The notes below the pieces were generated by a model. The model did no database searches. It was given only the letters and a program-made list of their open reading frames with translations, and was not told the DNA's origin. Below are positions 1-6,575 of a stretch of 9,479 bases of DNA, piece by piece; the stretch's first letter is position 1; each line of letters begins with the position of its first letter. This DNA comes from JBBDSH01 sp040905045. Its GTDB lineage: Bacteria; Pseudomonadota; Gammaproteobacteria; Eutrophobiales; Eutrophobiaceae. The stretch spans positions 1 through 9,479 of the forward strand of contig JBBDSH010000031.1 in assembly GCA_040905045.1 (NCBI GenBank), written 5' to 3'. A program made the translations under genes and the position numbers.

Positions 1-55
1 TTCAGGTGCTAGTGGGGGTAACCCCGTGGAGGTTCAAGTCCTCTCCTCGGCACCA
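1..55 (+). tRNA. tRNA-Leu (anticodon CAG), 3' part, cut by window start
   Basis: The window opens inside the anticodon loop. Bases 1-7 read TTCAGGT, with the anticodon CAG at 3-5, followed by the 3' anticodon stem strand GCTAG. The long class II variable arm typical of tRNA-Leu is at about 14-25 (GGGGG, TAA, CCCC). The T arm is at 28-44: GGAGG, loop TTCAAGT, CCTCT. The 3' acceptor strand CCTCGGC is at 45-51, with discriminator A52 and an encoded CCA at 53-55. The 5' half (acceptor, D arm and the other anticodon stem strand) lies outside the window. The gene decodes CUG leucine codons. It converges on purA. No strong intrinsic terminator follows it; only a weak stem GAAAA/TTTTC at 70-85 is visible. 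Confidence 0.93.
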
Positions 56-91
56 TCAGTCGATTCCTCGAAAAACGCGATTTTCCGTATA

Positions 92-121
92 CTCTGTGTC
101 TCTCTGTGATCCTCTGTAGCG
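92..121 (+). repeat. Three tandem 10-bp units with a CTCTGT core
   Basis: Three consecutive units share the core CTCTGT in exact 10-bp register: CTCTGTGTCT (92-101), CTCTGTGATC (102-111) and CTCTGTAGCG (112-121). They lie in the short gap between the tRNA end and the REP-like hairpin. No function is visible. They could be part of a dispersed intergenic repeat family of this genome, which cannot be tested from one window. Confidence 0.6.
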
Positions 122-152
122 AATATTGAAGTGGATCCATGTCTGTGTGTTT

Positions 153-183
153 CCCGGATTCCGCTGCGCTTCATCCGGGCTAC
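153..183 (-). repeat. REP-like palindromic element with GTAG head
   Basis: Read on the minus strand, GTAG (183-180) is followed directly by a hairpin whose 7-bp arms are CCCGGAT (179-173) and ATCCGGG (159-153). The loop is GC-rich and partly self-complementary. A GTAG tetranucleotide at the foot of an imperfect hairpin is the layout of REP elements processed by RAYT (TnpA-REP) transposases in gammaproteobacteria. A 7-bp inverted pair, GTGGATC (131-137) and GATCCAC (195-201), flanks it, and a further CCCGGAT is at 211-217, so it may be one unit of a larger BIME-like cluster. It sits between the converging purA and tRNA genes, where such hairpins often stabilise mRNA ends or attenuate read-through. 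Confidence 0.72.
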
Positions 184-247
184 TTGCTTGACGAGATCCA
201 CCATTGCCCTCCCGGATACCCACCGATTTTACCGAAGAGCCTTTGTC

Positions 248-1540
248 TTAATCGAACGGGTGTTTCCTGATGATGGTCTCCTCGCGATCGGCACCGGTAG
301 AAACAATATCGACAGGGGTATCCGTGATCGCTTCAATACGCGTCAGATATTTCCGGGCGTTCTCCGGCAAGTCTTCGAATTCACGAATGCCCACGGTGGA
401 GCTCTGCCAGCCGGGATGTTCTTCATACACCGGTTCGCATTCGGCAAAGGCATCGGCGCCCACCGGCGGCGTGTCGCGCAATTCGCCATTGATTCGGTAA
501 CCGATGCAGATGCGTATCGATTCCAGCTCATCCAGTACGTCCAGCTTGGTAATGCAAAGACCGGATATGCTGTTGATTTGCCGTGACCGGCGCAAGGCCA
601 CGGCATCGAACCAGCCGCAACGGCGCGGCCGGCCGGTGGTGGCGCCGAACTCATGGCCCCGCCGTGCCAGATGTTCACCCATGTCGTCGAACAGTTCCGT
701 GGGAAACGGTCCGGACCCGACGCGGGTAGTATAGGCCTTGGTGATGCCGAGCACATAATCGAGATGCCGGGGCCCGACACCGGTGCCCGTGGCGGCCCCG
801 CCGGACGTGGTATTGGACGATGTGACATAGGGATAGGTGCCGTGATCGATATCCAGGAGCGTGCCCTGCGCCCCTTCGAACAGGATATCGCCATCCTGAT
901 CCTGGATTTCGTACAGGAGGGTGGAAACATCCGTCACCATGGGACCGATGGTTTCCACCGCCTGCATGGCGTCGTCCAGCAGTTCCTGAAAGTCCAGCGC
1001 CTTGCTTTTGTAATAACGTTTCAGAACGAAATTGTGATAATCCAGCACCTCGCCCAGCTTGGCGGCGAATCGCTCGCGATGCAGAAGATCCCCCACCCGG
1101 AGGGCACGGCGGGCGACCTTATCCTCGTAGGCCGGACCAATACCGCGGCCGGTGGTGCCGATAGCGGCCTTGCCGCTAGCCTTCTCCCGGGCCTGATCCA
1201 GTTGTACGTGATACGGCAGCACCAGCGGGCAGGCCTCGCTGATGCGCAGTTGATCCCGGGCCGGATAACCGTTCTTCTCCAGCATATCCAGTTCCTCGAT
1301 CAGGGAAGCCGGGCTCACGACCACGCCGTTGCCGATAAGGCAAAGCACGTTATTACGCAAAATGCCGGACGGGATCAAATGCAGGACGGTTTTCTTGCCG
1401 TCGATGACAACGGTGTGGCCGGCGTTATGCCCGCCCTGGAAACGCACCACCGCACTGACGCGATCAGTCAGCAGATCGACGATCTTGCCCTTACCTTCGT
1501 CGCCCCACTGGGTGCCGATGATTACAACGTTCTTTGCCAT
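248..1540 (-). CDS. purA: Adenylosuccinate synthetase
   Basis: PurA catalyses IMP + aspartate + GTP to adenylosuccinate, the first committed step from IMP to AMP, in the cytoplasm as a homodimer. The 430-residue length is normal for the family. The N-terminal loop GTQWGDEGKGK (9-19) supplies the catalytic Asp14, and GGHNAGHT (36-43) supplies His42. TTGRGIGPAY (129-138) is the IMP-binding signature, TTGRPRRCGWFD (301-312) is the second family signature, and TKLD (331-334) is the GTP base-recognition motif. The protein ends with the usual HPFD-type tail. It is the last gene of the cluster. The ATG at 1540 fits the family N-terminus exactly, but no Shine-Dalgarno precedes it. Instead a 7-bp repeat array begins 9 bases upstream, which is unusual for a housekeeping gene. 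Confidence 0.98.
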   Translation of the reverse strand: MAKNVVIIGTQWGDEGKGKIVDLLTDRVSAVVRFQGGHNAGHTVVIDGKKTVLHLIPSGILRNNVLCLIGNGVVVSPASLIEELDMLEKNGYPARDQLRISEACPLVLPYHVQLDQAREKASGKAAIGTTGRGIGPAYEDKVARRALRVGDLLHRERFAAKLGEVLDYHNFVLKRYYKSKALDFQELLDDAMQAVETIGPMVTDVSTLLYEIQDQDGDILFEGAQGTLLDIDHGTYPYVTSSNTTSGGAATGTGVGPRHLDYVLGITKAYTTRVGSGPFPTELFDDMGEHLARRGHEFGATTGRPRRCGWFDAVALRRSRQINSISGLCITKLDVLDELESIRICIGYRINGELRDTPPVGADAFAECEPVYEEHPGWQSSTVGIREFEDLPENARKYLTRIEAITDTPVDIVSTGADREETIIRKHPFD

Positions 1541-1549
1541 AGCTGTTGC

Positions 1550-1594
1550 AGTTACAAGTTAAAAGTTACAAGTCACAAGTCACAAGTCACAAGT
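1550..1594 (+). repeat. Tandem 7-bp repeat array immediately upstream of purA
   Basis: Six full heptamers in unbroken register read on the plus strand AGTTACA, AGTTAAA, AGTTACA, then AGTCACA three times, plus a partial AGT. In another phase this is AAGTYAC. On the purA-coding strand the units read TGACTTG/TAACTTG, and they end 9 bases before the purA ATG, so they occupy the region where a ribosome-binding site and possibly a promoter would lie. The three identical copies at 1571-1591 make copy-number change by slippage possible. Confidence 0.85.
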
Positions 1595-1595
1595 G

Positions 1596-1608
1596 GATTC
1601 TACGAATC
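1596..1608. other. Short palindrome GATTC-TAC-GAATC between hisZ and purA
   Basis: This is a perfect 5-bp inverted repeat with a 3-base centre, just beyond the heptamer array in the 99-base hisZ-purA gap. The spacing would suit a small operator, but it does not resemble the PurR operator, and a 5-bp stem can occur by chance. Confidence 0.25.
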
Positions 1609-1639
1609 ATGCTGTCTTTATTTCCGGTAAATATGTGAC

Positions 1640-2827
1640 TCAGTCCTTGATATCGCGGACTTTCCAGCGGCCGCCGTCCAGGTAGAGTTCCCGGCTGCAG
1701 CCCATGACCCGCGCATCACCCGTCTGTCCCGGCAACTCGCAGACGACGCATTCGCCGTCGCTGCGCAACACCTCAATGGCCTCGTACAGACCCGGCACCT
1801 CGGAAGCGGGCGCGAAAATCCGGTCTTTTCCTTCTGTCTCGGGATCCAGATATTCATAAAGCGCGCGAATATCGGTGCTGAAACCGGTGGCGGGCCGGGC
1901 ATGCCCGAAAGCCTTGCCGATATCGTCATAGCGGCCGCCCTGGGCAACGGCCTGTCCGCGGCCCGGGACATAGGCACTGAACATCATGCCGGTGTGGTAA
2001 TGATAGCCGCGCAATTCCGCCAGATCGAAAAACAACGGCGCATTACTTACCTGTCTCTGTGTCTGTTCGGCGATCTGTTCCAGATTGTCGATACACAGCA
2101 GGATTTCTCCGCCCAGCTTGCCCAGTGACTTGCGGGCTTCCGCCAGAACCGCGGCGTCGCCGTGCAAATCGTTCATGCTCAACAGCGCATCGCCGGCCTT
2201 GCCGGGCAGTTTCCACTCATCGATGGCCTTTTTGATCTCGACCCGGGCCTTCTTCTGCAGGGCATCGAATAACAGCTGTTCCCGGTCCGCCGGTAACTCG
2301 AGCTGTTGTACCAGATGTCGATAGATGCCGACATGTCCCAAGTCCACATGGGCATTGCGGATGCCGGCCAGTTGCAGGGTTTTCAGCATCAAGGCCACGA
2401 TCTCGGCATCGCTCTCGGGTCCGCCGTGACCGTACAACTCGGCGCCCAGCTGCAGCGGCGCACGCGTCTTGCCCTGGCCCTGGGGACGCGCATGCAGAAC
2501 CGTTCCGATGTAGCAAAGCCGCGTCGGCGTCTCACGCTGCAGACGGTTGATATCGATCCGTGCCACCTGTGGAGTAATATCGGCACGGACACCCATCATG
2601 CGGCCGGTCAGTTGATCCGTAATCTTGAAGGTTTGCAGCTCCAGGTCTTCACCGGTGGCGGTCAGCAGCGATTCCAGATACTCGATGAGGGGCGGCATGA
2701 CCAGTTCGTAACCCCATGCGGAAAACTGATCGAGAATCCTGCGGCCGAGCATTTCCAGTGCTTCGGCATCGGGAGGCAGAACCTCCTCTATACCCTCCGG
2801 CAGCAGCCATCGATTGGATCGTGTCAT
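1640..2827 (-). CDS. hisZ: ATP phosphoribosyltransferase regulatory subunit HisZ
   Basis: HisZ is a catalytically inactive histidyl-tRNA synthetase paralog. It assembles with the short form of HisG to give the active, histidine-inhibited ATP phosphoribosyltransferase, the first step of histidine synthesis. The class II aaRS-like core is seen from the N-terminal LLPEGIEEVLPPDAE (8-22), through MMGVRADITPQVARI (77-91) and GAELYGHGGPESDAE (128-142), to AQGGRYDDIGKAFG (295-308). The RADITPQVAR and GGRYDD forms are typical of HisZ; HisRS has an RPEGT-type motif in the first position. Length (395 aa) is normal, with no C-terminal anticodon-binding domain. The start at 2827 lies 5 bases after the yjeT stop, with only a weak AGGTAAG ahead, so translational coupling is likely. 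Its presence implies a separate short hisG elsewhere in the genome. hisS is the only close alternative, and the missing HisRS motifs argue against it. Confidence 0.95.
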   Translation of the reverse strand: MTRSNRWLLPEGIEEVLPPDAEALEMLGRRILDQFSAWGYELVMPPLIEYLESLLTATGEDLELQTFKITDQLTGRMMGVRADITPQVARIDINRLQRETPTRLCYIGTVLHARPQGQGKTRAPLQLGAELYGHGGPESDAEIVALMLKTLQLAGIRNAHVDLGHVGIYRHLVQQLELPADREQLLFDALQKKARVEIKKAIDEWKLPGKAGDALLSMNDLHGDAAVLAEARKSLGKLGGEILLCIDNLEQIAEQTQRQVSNAPLFFDLAELRGYHYHTGMMFSAYVPGRGQAVAQGGRYDDIGKAFGHARPATGFSTDIRALYEYLDPETEGKDRIFAPASEVPGLYEAIEVLRSDGECVVCELPGQTGDARVMGCSRELYLDGGRWKVRDIKD

Positions 2828-2832
2828 GGGTC

Positions 2833-3018
2833 TTACCTGACGATATAAAGGATAACCAGTCCCAGCAGCATGCTGCTGATGCCAATAAACCGTAAAGTGG
2901 AATTATTCAGTTGCACCGCCAGAAGGAACATTTTGCGCATGCCGTCGGGATTGATAAACGGCATGATGCCTTCCAGGATAAAAACCAGGGCCAGTGCGGT
3001 CAGTAAATCGGTCCACAT
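2833..3018 (-). CDS. yjeT: Small DUF2065 inner-membrane protein, YjeT-like
   Basis: This is a 61-residue protein of the DUF2065/YjeT family, whose function is not established. Two hydrophobic segments are visible, about residues 4-20 (LLTALALVFILEGIMPF) and 41-59 (TLRFIGISSMLLGLVILYI). A short polar linker joins them, containing the family-typical P-x-x-x-[RK]KM stretch (NPDGMRKM, 23-30). It lies between hflC and hisZ-purA, the same relative place as E. coli yjeT between hflC and purA, which supports the call. The ATG at 3018 is the only sensible start. There is no visible Shine-Dalgarno; an array of 7-bp repeats ends 9 bases upstream. Confidence 0.9.
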   Translation of the reverse strand: MWTDLLTALALVFILEGIMPFINPDGMRKMFLLAVQLNNSTLRFIGISSMLLGLVILYIVR

Positions 3019-3027
3019 TATGAAATC

Positions 3028-3062
3028 AAGTGGAAAGTATAAAGTTTAAAGTGAAAAGTAAA
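3028..3062 (+). repeat. Five tandem AAGTNNA heptamers upstream of yjeT
   Basis: Five units stand in perfect 7-bp register: AAGTGGA, AAGTATA, AAGTTTA, AAGTGAA, AAGTAAA. AAGT and the last A are invariant while positions 5-6 vary. The array begins 9 bases upstream of the yjeT ATG. It has the same plus-strand orientation as the array upstream of purA, which is also built on AAGTNNN units. Confidence 0.8.
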
Positions 3063-3151
3063 TAATATGAAACAGAACCGGCAACAGCAATCTCTGCGTA
3101 TTTATTCGACTTTCCACTTTCATATTCCTTTTTACTTTCAACTTTTAACTT
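3042..3151. repeat. Long imperfect inverted repeat between hflC and yjeT
   Basis: Bases 3042-3062 match the reverse complement of 3131-3151 at 18 of 21 positions. The complementarity continues inwards after a 3-base offset: AATATGAAA at 3064-3072 against TTTCATATT at 3118-3126. A separate perfect 11-bp pair, AAGTGGAAAGT (3028-3038) and ACTTTCCACTT (3109-3119), offers an alternative pairing. In the hflC-yjeT transcript this gives an AU-rich stem of about 30 bp with a loop of about 45 bases. It could act as a processing or stability element, or be the remnant of a small palindromic repeat element. Confidence 0.65.
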
Positions 3152-3158
3152 TTAACTA
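3106..3158 (-). repeat. Inverted AAGTNNA heptamers directly after the hflC stop
   Basis: Read on the plus strand as TNNACTT, units occur at 3106-3112, 3113-3119, 3131-3137, 3138-3144 and 3145-3151, plus a degenerate TTAACTA at 3152-3158. They stand in two register blocks separated by a degenerate stretch. The array touches the hflC stop codon (TGA, 3161-3159) and runs opposite to the yjeT-proximal array. Confidence 0.75.
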
Positions 3159-4022
3159 TCACCTGCCCCTGGCGTTTTTAAAGTACTTGAAGAATTCCGA
3201 CTTGGGCTCAACAAGCAGAATATCATTCCCCCCGAAACTGTTCCGGTAGGCATTAATGCTGCGGTAGAAGTTGAAGAATTCCTCATTCTTGTTAAAGGCC
3301 GAAGCATAGATCTCGGTGGCGCGAGCATCGCCCTCACCGCGAATGATTTCCGCATCCTTCTCGGCATTGGCAACAATGATTTCCCTCTCCTTGTCGGCAT
3401 TCGCCTTGATGCGTTCCGACGCCTCCGCACCGCGGGCGCGAAAATCCTTGGCGACGCGCGTGCGTTCCGCGCGCATGCGGGCATAGACGGAACTGCTGAC
3501 TTCCTCAGGCAGATCGATACGCTTGGTGCGGACGTCCACCACGGCTATGCCCAGTTCATCGTTCAGCTCCTTGGTCGCTCCGGAAACAATATCCAGGATT
3601 TCGCCGCGCTCACCGGCCACCACTTCCTGGACGGTGCGTTTGCCGAATTCATCACGCAGGGCGCGGTTGATTCTCTGACCCAGCAAACCGTTGGCGTACT
3701 GGATATCGCCGCCGCGGGTGGAGGTGTAAAACTTGCCGACATCGGAGATACGCCACTTGGCATAGTAATCAACGATAACGTCCTTCTTCTCCGCGGTCAG
3801 AAAACGCTGGGGTTCCTGATCCATATTCAGAAGACGCGCCTCGAATTTCTTTACCGTATTCATGATCGGCACCAGGAAATGCAGACCCGGCTGGTCGTCG
3901 GTCTGCTGGATCTCGCCGAACTTGAATACCACCGCCTGTTCGTACTGGAAGATGCGAAACGTTGCCGCCGCAAACAGGACGATACCGAGAACCGTAACGG
4001 GGAGTATGACTCTGAAAAACAT
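3159..4022 (-). CDS. hflC: SPFH membrane protein HflC, FtsH modulator subunit
   Basis: HflC pairs with HflK in a large inner-membrane cage that surrounds FtsH and modulates its proteolysis of membrane proteins. The 287 residues show one N-terminal transmembrane segment (about 4-22, RVILPVTVLGIVLFAAATF). The SPFH/prohibitin domain begins at FQYEQAVVFKFGEI (25-38) and runs through LGIAVVDVRTKRIDLPEEV (157-175). A long charged coiled coil follows (about 176-240, repeated AERTRVAKDFRARG- and EAEIIRGEGDA-like segments). The C-terminal part, NKNEEFFNFYRSINAYRNSF (244-263), is characteristic of HflC. It starts 2 bases after the hflK stop with an AGGGGG Shine-Dalgarno about 11 bases ahead inside hflK, so the two are co-transcribed and probably coupled. 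Confidence 0.97.
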   Translation of the reverse strand: MFFRVILPVTVLGIVLFAAATFRIFQYEQAVVFKFGEIQQTDDQPGLHFLVPIMNTVKKFEARLLNMDQEPQRFLTAEKKDVIVDYYAKWRISDVGKFYTSTRGGDIQYANGLLGQRINRALRDEFGKRTVQEVVAGERGEILDIVSGATKELNDELGIAVVDVRTKRIDLPEEVSSSVYARMRAERTRVAKDFRARGAEASERIKANADKEREIIVANAEKDAEIIRGEGDARATEIYASAFNKNEEFFNFYRSINAYRNSFGGNDILLVEPKSEFFKYFKNARGR

Positions 4023-4024
4023 GA

Positions 4025-5182
4025 TTATCTTATCCCCCTGCTTCTGTTGTCGCGTTGATTGCCGCCGCTGCCGCTTGAACTGCTGCTACTGCCGCCGGAA
4101 GATCCGGAACTGGAGTCGCCGGGGGCATTATGCGTCCGTACGCGTCCCGACTGCTCCAGTATCTTGTCGATGGGCAGATACATCAGGCTGTTGTTGCTGT
4201 CCGAATCGATCAGTACTTTACTGGAGTTCGACAGGACGGATTCGATGGATTCGATATACAAACGATCCCGGGTGATGGCGGGCGCCTGTTCGTATTCCGT
4301 CAGTAACTGCTCGAAACGCGAAGCCTGACCTTCGGCGCCGGCGACGACACGCGCCCGATAGCCGTTGGCCTGTTCGCGAATGCGCGCGGCTTCGCCGCGG
4401 GCGCGGGGAATGATCTCGTTGCGGTAGGCTTCGGCCTCGTTAATCTGCCTTTGTTCGTCCTCACGTGCCTTGATGGCGTCATCAAAGGCTTCCTTGACTT
4501 CGTCCGGCGGCTTGGCCGGCTGCATTTCCACGCCCACCACCAGTATCCCGGCTTCGTAGTCGTCCAGGATCTTCTGCATCAGCTGATTCTGGCGCTGGGC
4601 GATTTCGCTGCGTCCTTCCGTCAGCACGAAATCCAGTTCGCTGCGCCCGATGACGCTGCGGATGGCGCTCTCCGCCACCTGCCGCAGGGTGGTGGCCGGC
4701 GCAACCACGTTGAACAGATACCGGGTCGGCTCCGCGATCTGCCACTGCACGGCCACCTCCACGTCGACGATATTTTCATCCTTGGTGAGCATGGTGGCGC
4801 GATGATTGATGGATCGGATCTGGCCGACATTAATCTGTTCGACCGTATCGATAACGCTGGGCATGGCGATATTCAGGCCCGGCTGCATGGTCTTGACATA
4901 CTTGCCGAAACGCATGACCACGCCGCGTTCCTGCTGGTCTACGAAGTAGGTAATATCGTAAACCAGATAACCCAGGCCGAGGATAATGACCAGCAGCCAT
5001 ATCAACGGCGAACCGCCGCCGCCTCCGCCGCCGACACGTCCGGGCTTTTTACCGAAGATACCACCAATGCCTTCCTGCATCTTCTTGACGATTTCATCCA
5101 GGTCGGGTGGCCCGTCGTCTTTACCTCGATTGCCCCACGGATCCTTGCCCTTATTGCCTCCGGGTGGTTCATTCCAGCCCAT
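4025..5182 (-). CDS. hflK: SPFH membrane protein HflK, FtsH modulator subunit
   Basis: HflK is the partner of HflC in the FtsH-HflKC complex. The domain order in 385 residues is as follows. A Gly/Asn/Lys-rich cytoplasmic N-terminus MGWNEPPGGNKGKDPWGNRG (1-20) comes first, then a short helix (27-44) and a run of seven glycines (51-57). One transmembrane segment follows (about 59-76), then the SPFH domain from VDQQERGVVMRFGKYV (81-96) to about 236. A charged coiled coil covers about 237-300, then TRDRLYIESIESVLSNSSKVLID (304-326), the family-typical region before the tail. The C-terminal tail is almost pure Ser/Gly (357-374) and ends in RSRGIR. A GGAG Shine-Dalgarno stands 10 bases before the ATG. 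A 94-base gap separates it from hflX and may hold its own promoter. Confidence 0.97.
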   Translation of the reverse strand: MGWNEPPGGNKGKDPWGNRGKDDGPPDLDEIVKKMQEGIGGIFGKKPGRVGGGGGGGSPLIWLLVIILGLGYLVYDITYFVDQQERGVVMRFGKYVKTMQPGLNIAMPSVIDTVEQINVGQIRSINHRATMLTKDENIVDVEVAVQWQIAEPTRYLFNVVAPATTLRQVAESAIRSVIGRSELDFVLTEGRSEIAQRQNQLMQKILDDYEAGILVVGVEMQPAKPPDEVKEAFDDAIKAREDEQRQINEAEAYRNEIIPRARGEAARIREQANGYRARVVAGAEGQASRFEQLLTEYEQAPAITRDRLYIESIESVLSNSSKVLIDSDSNNSLMYLPIDKILEQSGRVRTHNAPGDSSSGSSGGSSSSSSGSGGNQRDNRSRGIR

Positions 5183-5204
5183 ATTAAAGATACTCCGGAA
5201 TTGG

Positions 5205-5231
5205 ATTAGATGTATTGCCAGATACTTTCAA
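5205..5231 (-). promoter_or_regulatory. Weak candidate sigma70 promoter for hflK
   Basis: On the minus strand TTGAAA (5231-5226) and TCTAAT (5210-5205) each match the -35 and -10 consensus at 5 of 6 positions, but the spacer is only 15 bases. If used, transcription would start about 20-25 bases before the hflK ATG, just upstream of its Shine-Dalgarno. The 94-base hflX-hflK gap is the longest within the hfq-hfl part of the cluster, which makes an internal promoter plausible but unproven. Confidence 0.25.
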
Positions 5232-5276
5232 TTGTCGAAAACGGACAGATGGTAACACAAAACCTGAACAGGATTG

Positions 5277-6551
5277 TCACTGCAACATCGATAAATCCAT
5301 GTTGTGATCGCGGCACAGACGCCGCAGGGACGGCGAGTCCAGGTTGATCTCCATGACCCAGCCGCCGGTATTGTCCGGGTGCTCCTCGCAGACCGCCCCC
5401 TGCCGGAACAGGCTGGCGCGAAACCGGCCCGCCTCCGGGGGTACGCGCAGTTGGTGGATTTCACCGGAGTTATTCAGGCATTCCAGCAGAACGCTCTTCA
5501 ACGCCGCCAGACCTTCGCCCGTACCGGCCGAGATCCAGACCCGGGGCAGGCCGCCGTTGGTGTATTCAACCCGGCAGGCTCCTTCGTTGGCATCCACTTT
5601 ATTGAACACCAGAATCTGCGGCACCGCCGCGGCACCGATATCCTCAATGACTTCATTAACCTGTTCCAGATGCTGATAACGCTGCTCGTCGGTGACATCA
5701 ATGACATGCAGGAGCAGATCCGCCGAGCGCACCTCTTCCAGGGTGGCGTGGAAGGATTGAATCAGATCGTGGGGAATGTGCCGAATAAAGCCGACCGTAT
5801 CACTGAATATAACCGGAAAGTTGCCGTCCAGTTCCACGCGACGCAAGGTCGGGTCCAGGGTGGCGAAGAGTTTATCGGCCGCATACACGGAGGCACCGGT
5901 CAGCTGATTGAACAATGTGGATTTGCCGGCGTTGGTATAACCCACCAGCGATATCACCGGCGTGCCGCTGCGCTTGCGCAGGCGACCGCTCTGCTGTCGC
6001 TGCCGCGTCACCTTGCCCAGACGCGTATTGATGGTCTTGATGCGTTTGCCGATCAGCCGGCGGTCGGTTTCCAGCTGGGTTTCGCCGGGCCCCCGCAGAC
6101 CGATACCGCCCTTCTGCCGTTCCAGATGCGACCAGCCCCGAACCAGCCGCGTCGACAGGTGCTGGAGCTGGGCCAGTTCCACCTGCAGCTTGCCTTCATA
6201 ACTGCGCGCCCGCTGCGCGAAGATATCAAGGATCAGACCGACCCGATCCAGAACCCGGCATTGCGTCACGCGTTCCACATTGCGTTCCTGGGCCGGGCTC
6301 AGTTCGTGATTGAACAATACCAGTTCCGCATCCGTGGAGACCACGGCATCGCGGATTTCCTCGACCTTGCCCTTGCCGACAAAGTAACGCGGATCCGGCA
6401 ATTCCCGCTGACCATTGATAACGAGCACGGGAGAAAGGCCGGATGATTCCGCGAGCAGAACGAATTCGTCCAGCTCTTCATCGAAGCGGGAATTATGAAA
6501 GTCGATATGGACCAGGACGGCCCTGACGTCCGGGGTTACAGCTTCATTCAA
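5277..6551 (-). CDS. hflX: Ribosome-associated GTPase HflX
   Basis: HflX is a GTPase that binds the ribosomal E-site region and splits stalled 70S ribosomes. The N-terminal HflX domain occupies about 10-185 and contains YFVGKGK (56-62), LSPAQERNVERV (84-95) and the signature GGIGLRGPGETQLETDRR (148-165). The G domain has G1 GYTNAGKST (204-212), a G2-region TLDPTLR (231-237), G3 DTVG (251-254), G4 NKVD (317-320) and G5 SAG (341-343). A short C-terminal domain ends at 424. The likely start is TTG at 6551: it gives ten residues before AVLVH, exactly as in E. coli HflX as I recall it, and no in-frame ATG exists until far inside the gene. The start is 24 bases after the hfq stop with no Shine-Dalgarno next to it; a strong one lies about 31 bases upstream. 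Confidence 0.95.
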   Translation of the reverse strand: MNEAVTPDVRAVLVHIDFHNSRFDEELDEFVLLAESSGLSPVLVINGQRELPDPRYFVGKGKVEEIRDAVVSTDAELVLFNHELSPAQERNVERVTQCRVLDRVGLILDIFAQRARSYEGKLQVELAQLQHLSTRLVRGWSHLERQKGGIGLRGPGETQLETDRRLIGKRIKTINTRLGKVTRQRQQSGRLRKRSGTPVISLVGYTNAGKSTLFNQLTGASVYAADKLFATLDPTLRRVELDGNFPVIFSDTVGFIRHIPHDLIQSFHATLEEVRSADLLLHVIDVTDEQRYQHLEQVNEVIEDIGAAAVPQILVFNKVDANEGACRVEYTNGGLPRVWISAGTGEGLAALKSVLLECLNNSGEIHQLRVPPEAGRFRASLFRQGAVCEEHPDNTGGWVMEINLDSPSLRRLCRDHNMDLSMLQ

Positions 6552-6575
6552 GACGGCGAACCACGAAAGAATGTG

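Noticed and set aside
153..183. REP hairpin as a rho-independent terminator for purA or the tRNA
   Set aside because: Neither strand has a T-run after the stem, and the GTAG-plus-hairpin layout fits a REP element better. Some attenuation is still possible.
1..247. tRNA-Leu 3' end as an integration (att) site for a genomic island
   Set aside because: Only 192 bases separate the tRNA from purA. They contain no integrase, no repeated tRNA end and no foreign gene.
1550..1594. Heptamer array as a CRISPR-like array
   Set aside because: Units are 7 bp with no spacers and there are no cas genes.
653..1630. Long open frame on the plus strand antisense to purA
   Set aside because: It has no recognisable domain and its composition mirrors purA codons on the other strand. 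The PurA protein is full length with all motifs. Similar antisense frames over hflX (5304-6446) and mutL (8387-9421) are rejected for the same reason.
3067..3249. Small plus-strand open frame of 60 codons between yjeT and hflC
   Set aside because: Its first half is translated repeat array and its second half is antisense to the hflC end. It has no ribosome site and no family resemblance.
5015..5035. GGC-rich microsatellite in hflK as a phase-variable repeat
   Set aside because: It encodes seven glycines in a normal Gly-rich N-terminus. Triplet changes would not shift the frame, and HflK orthologs commonly have such tracts.
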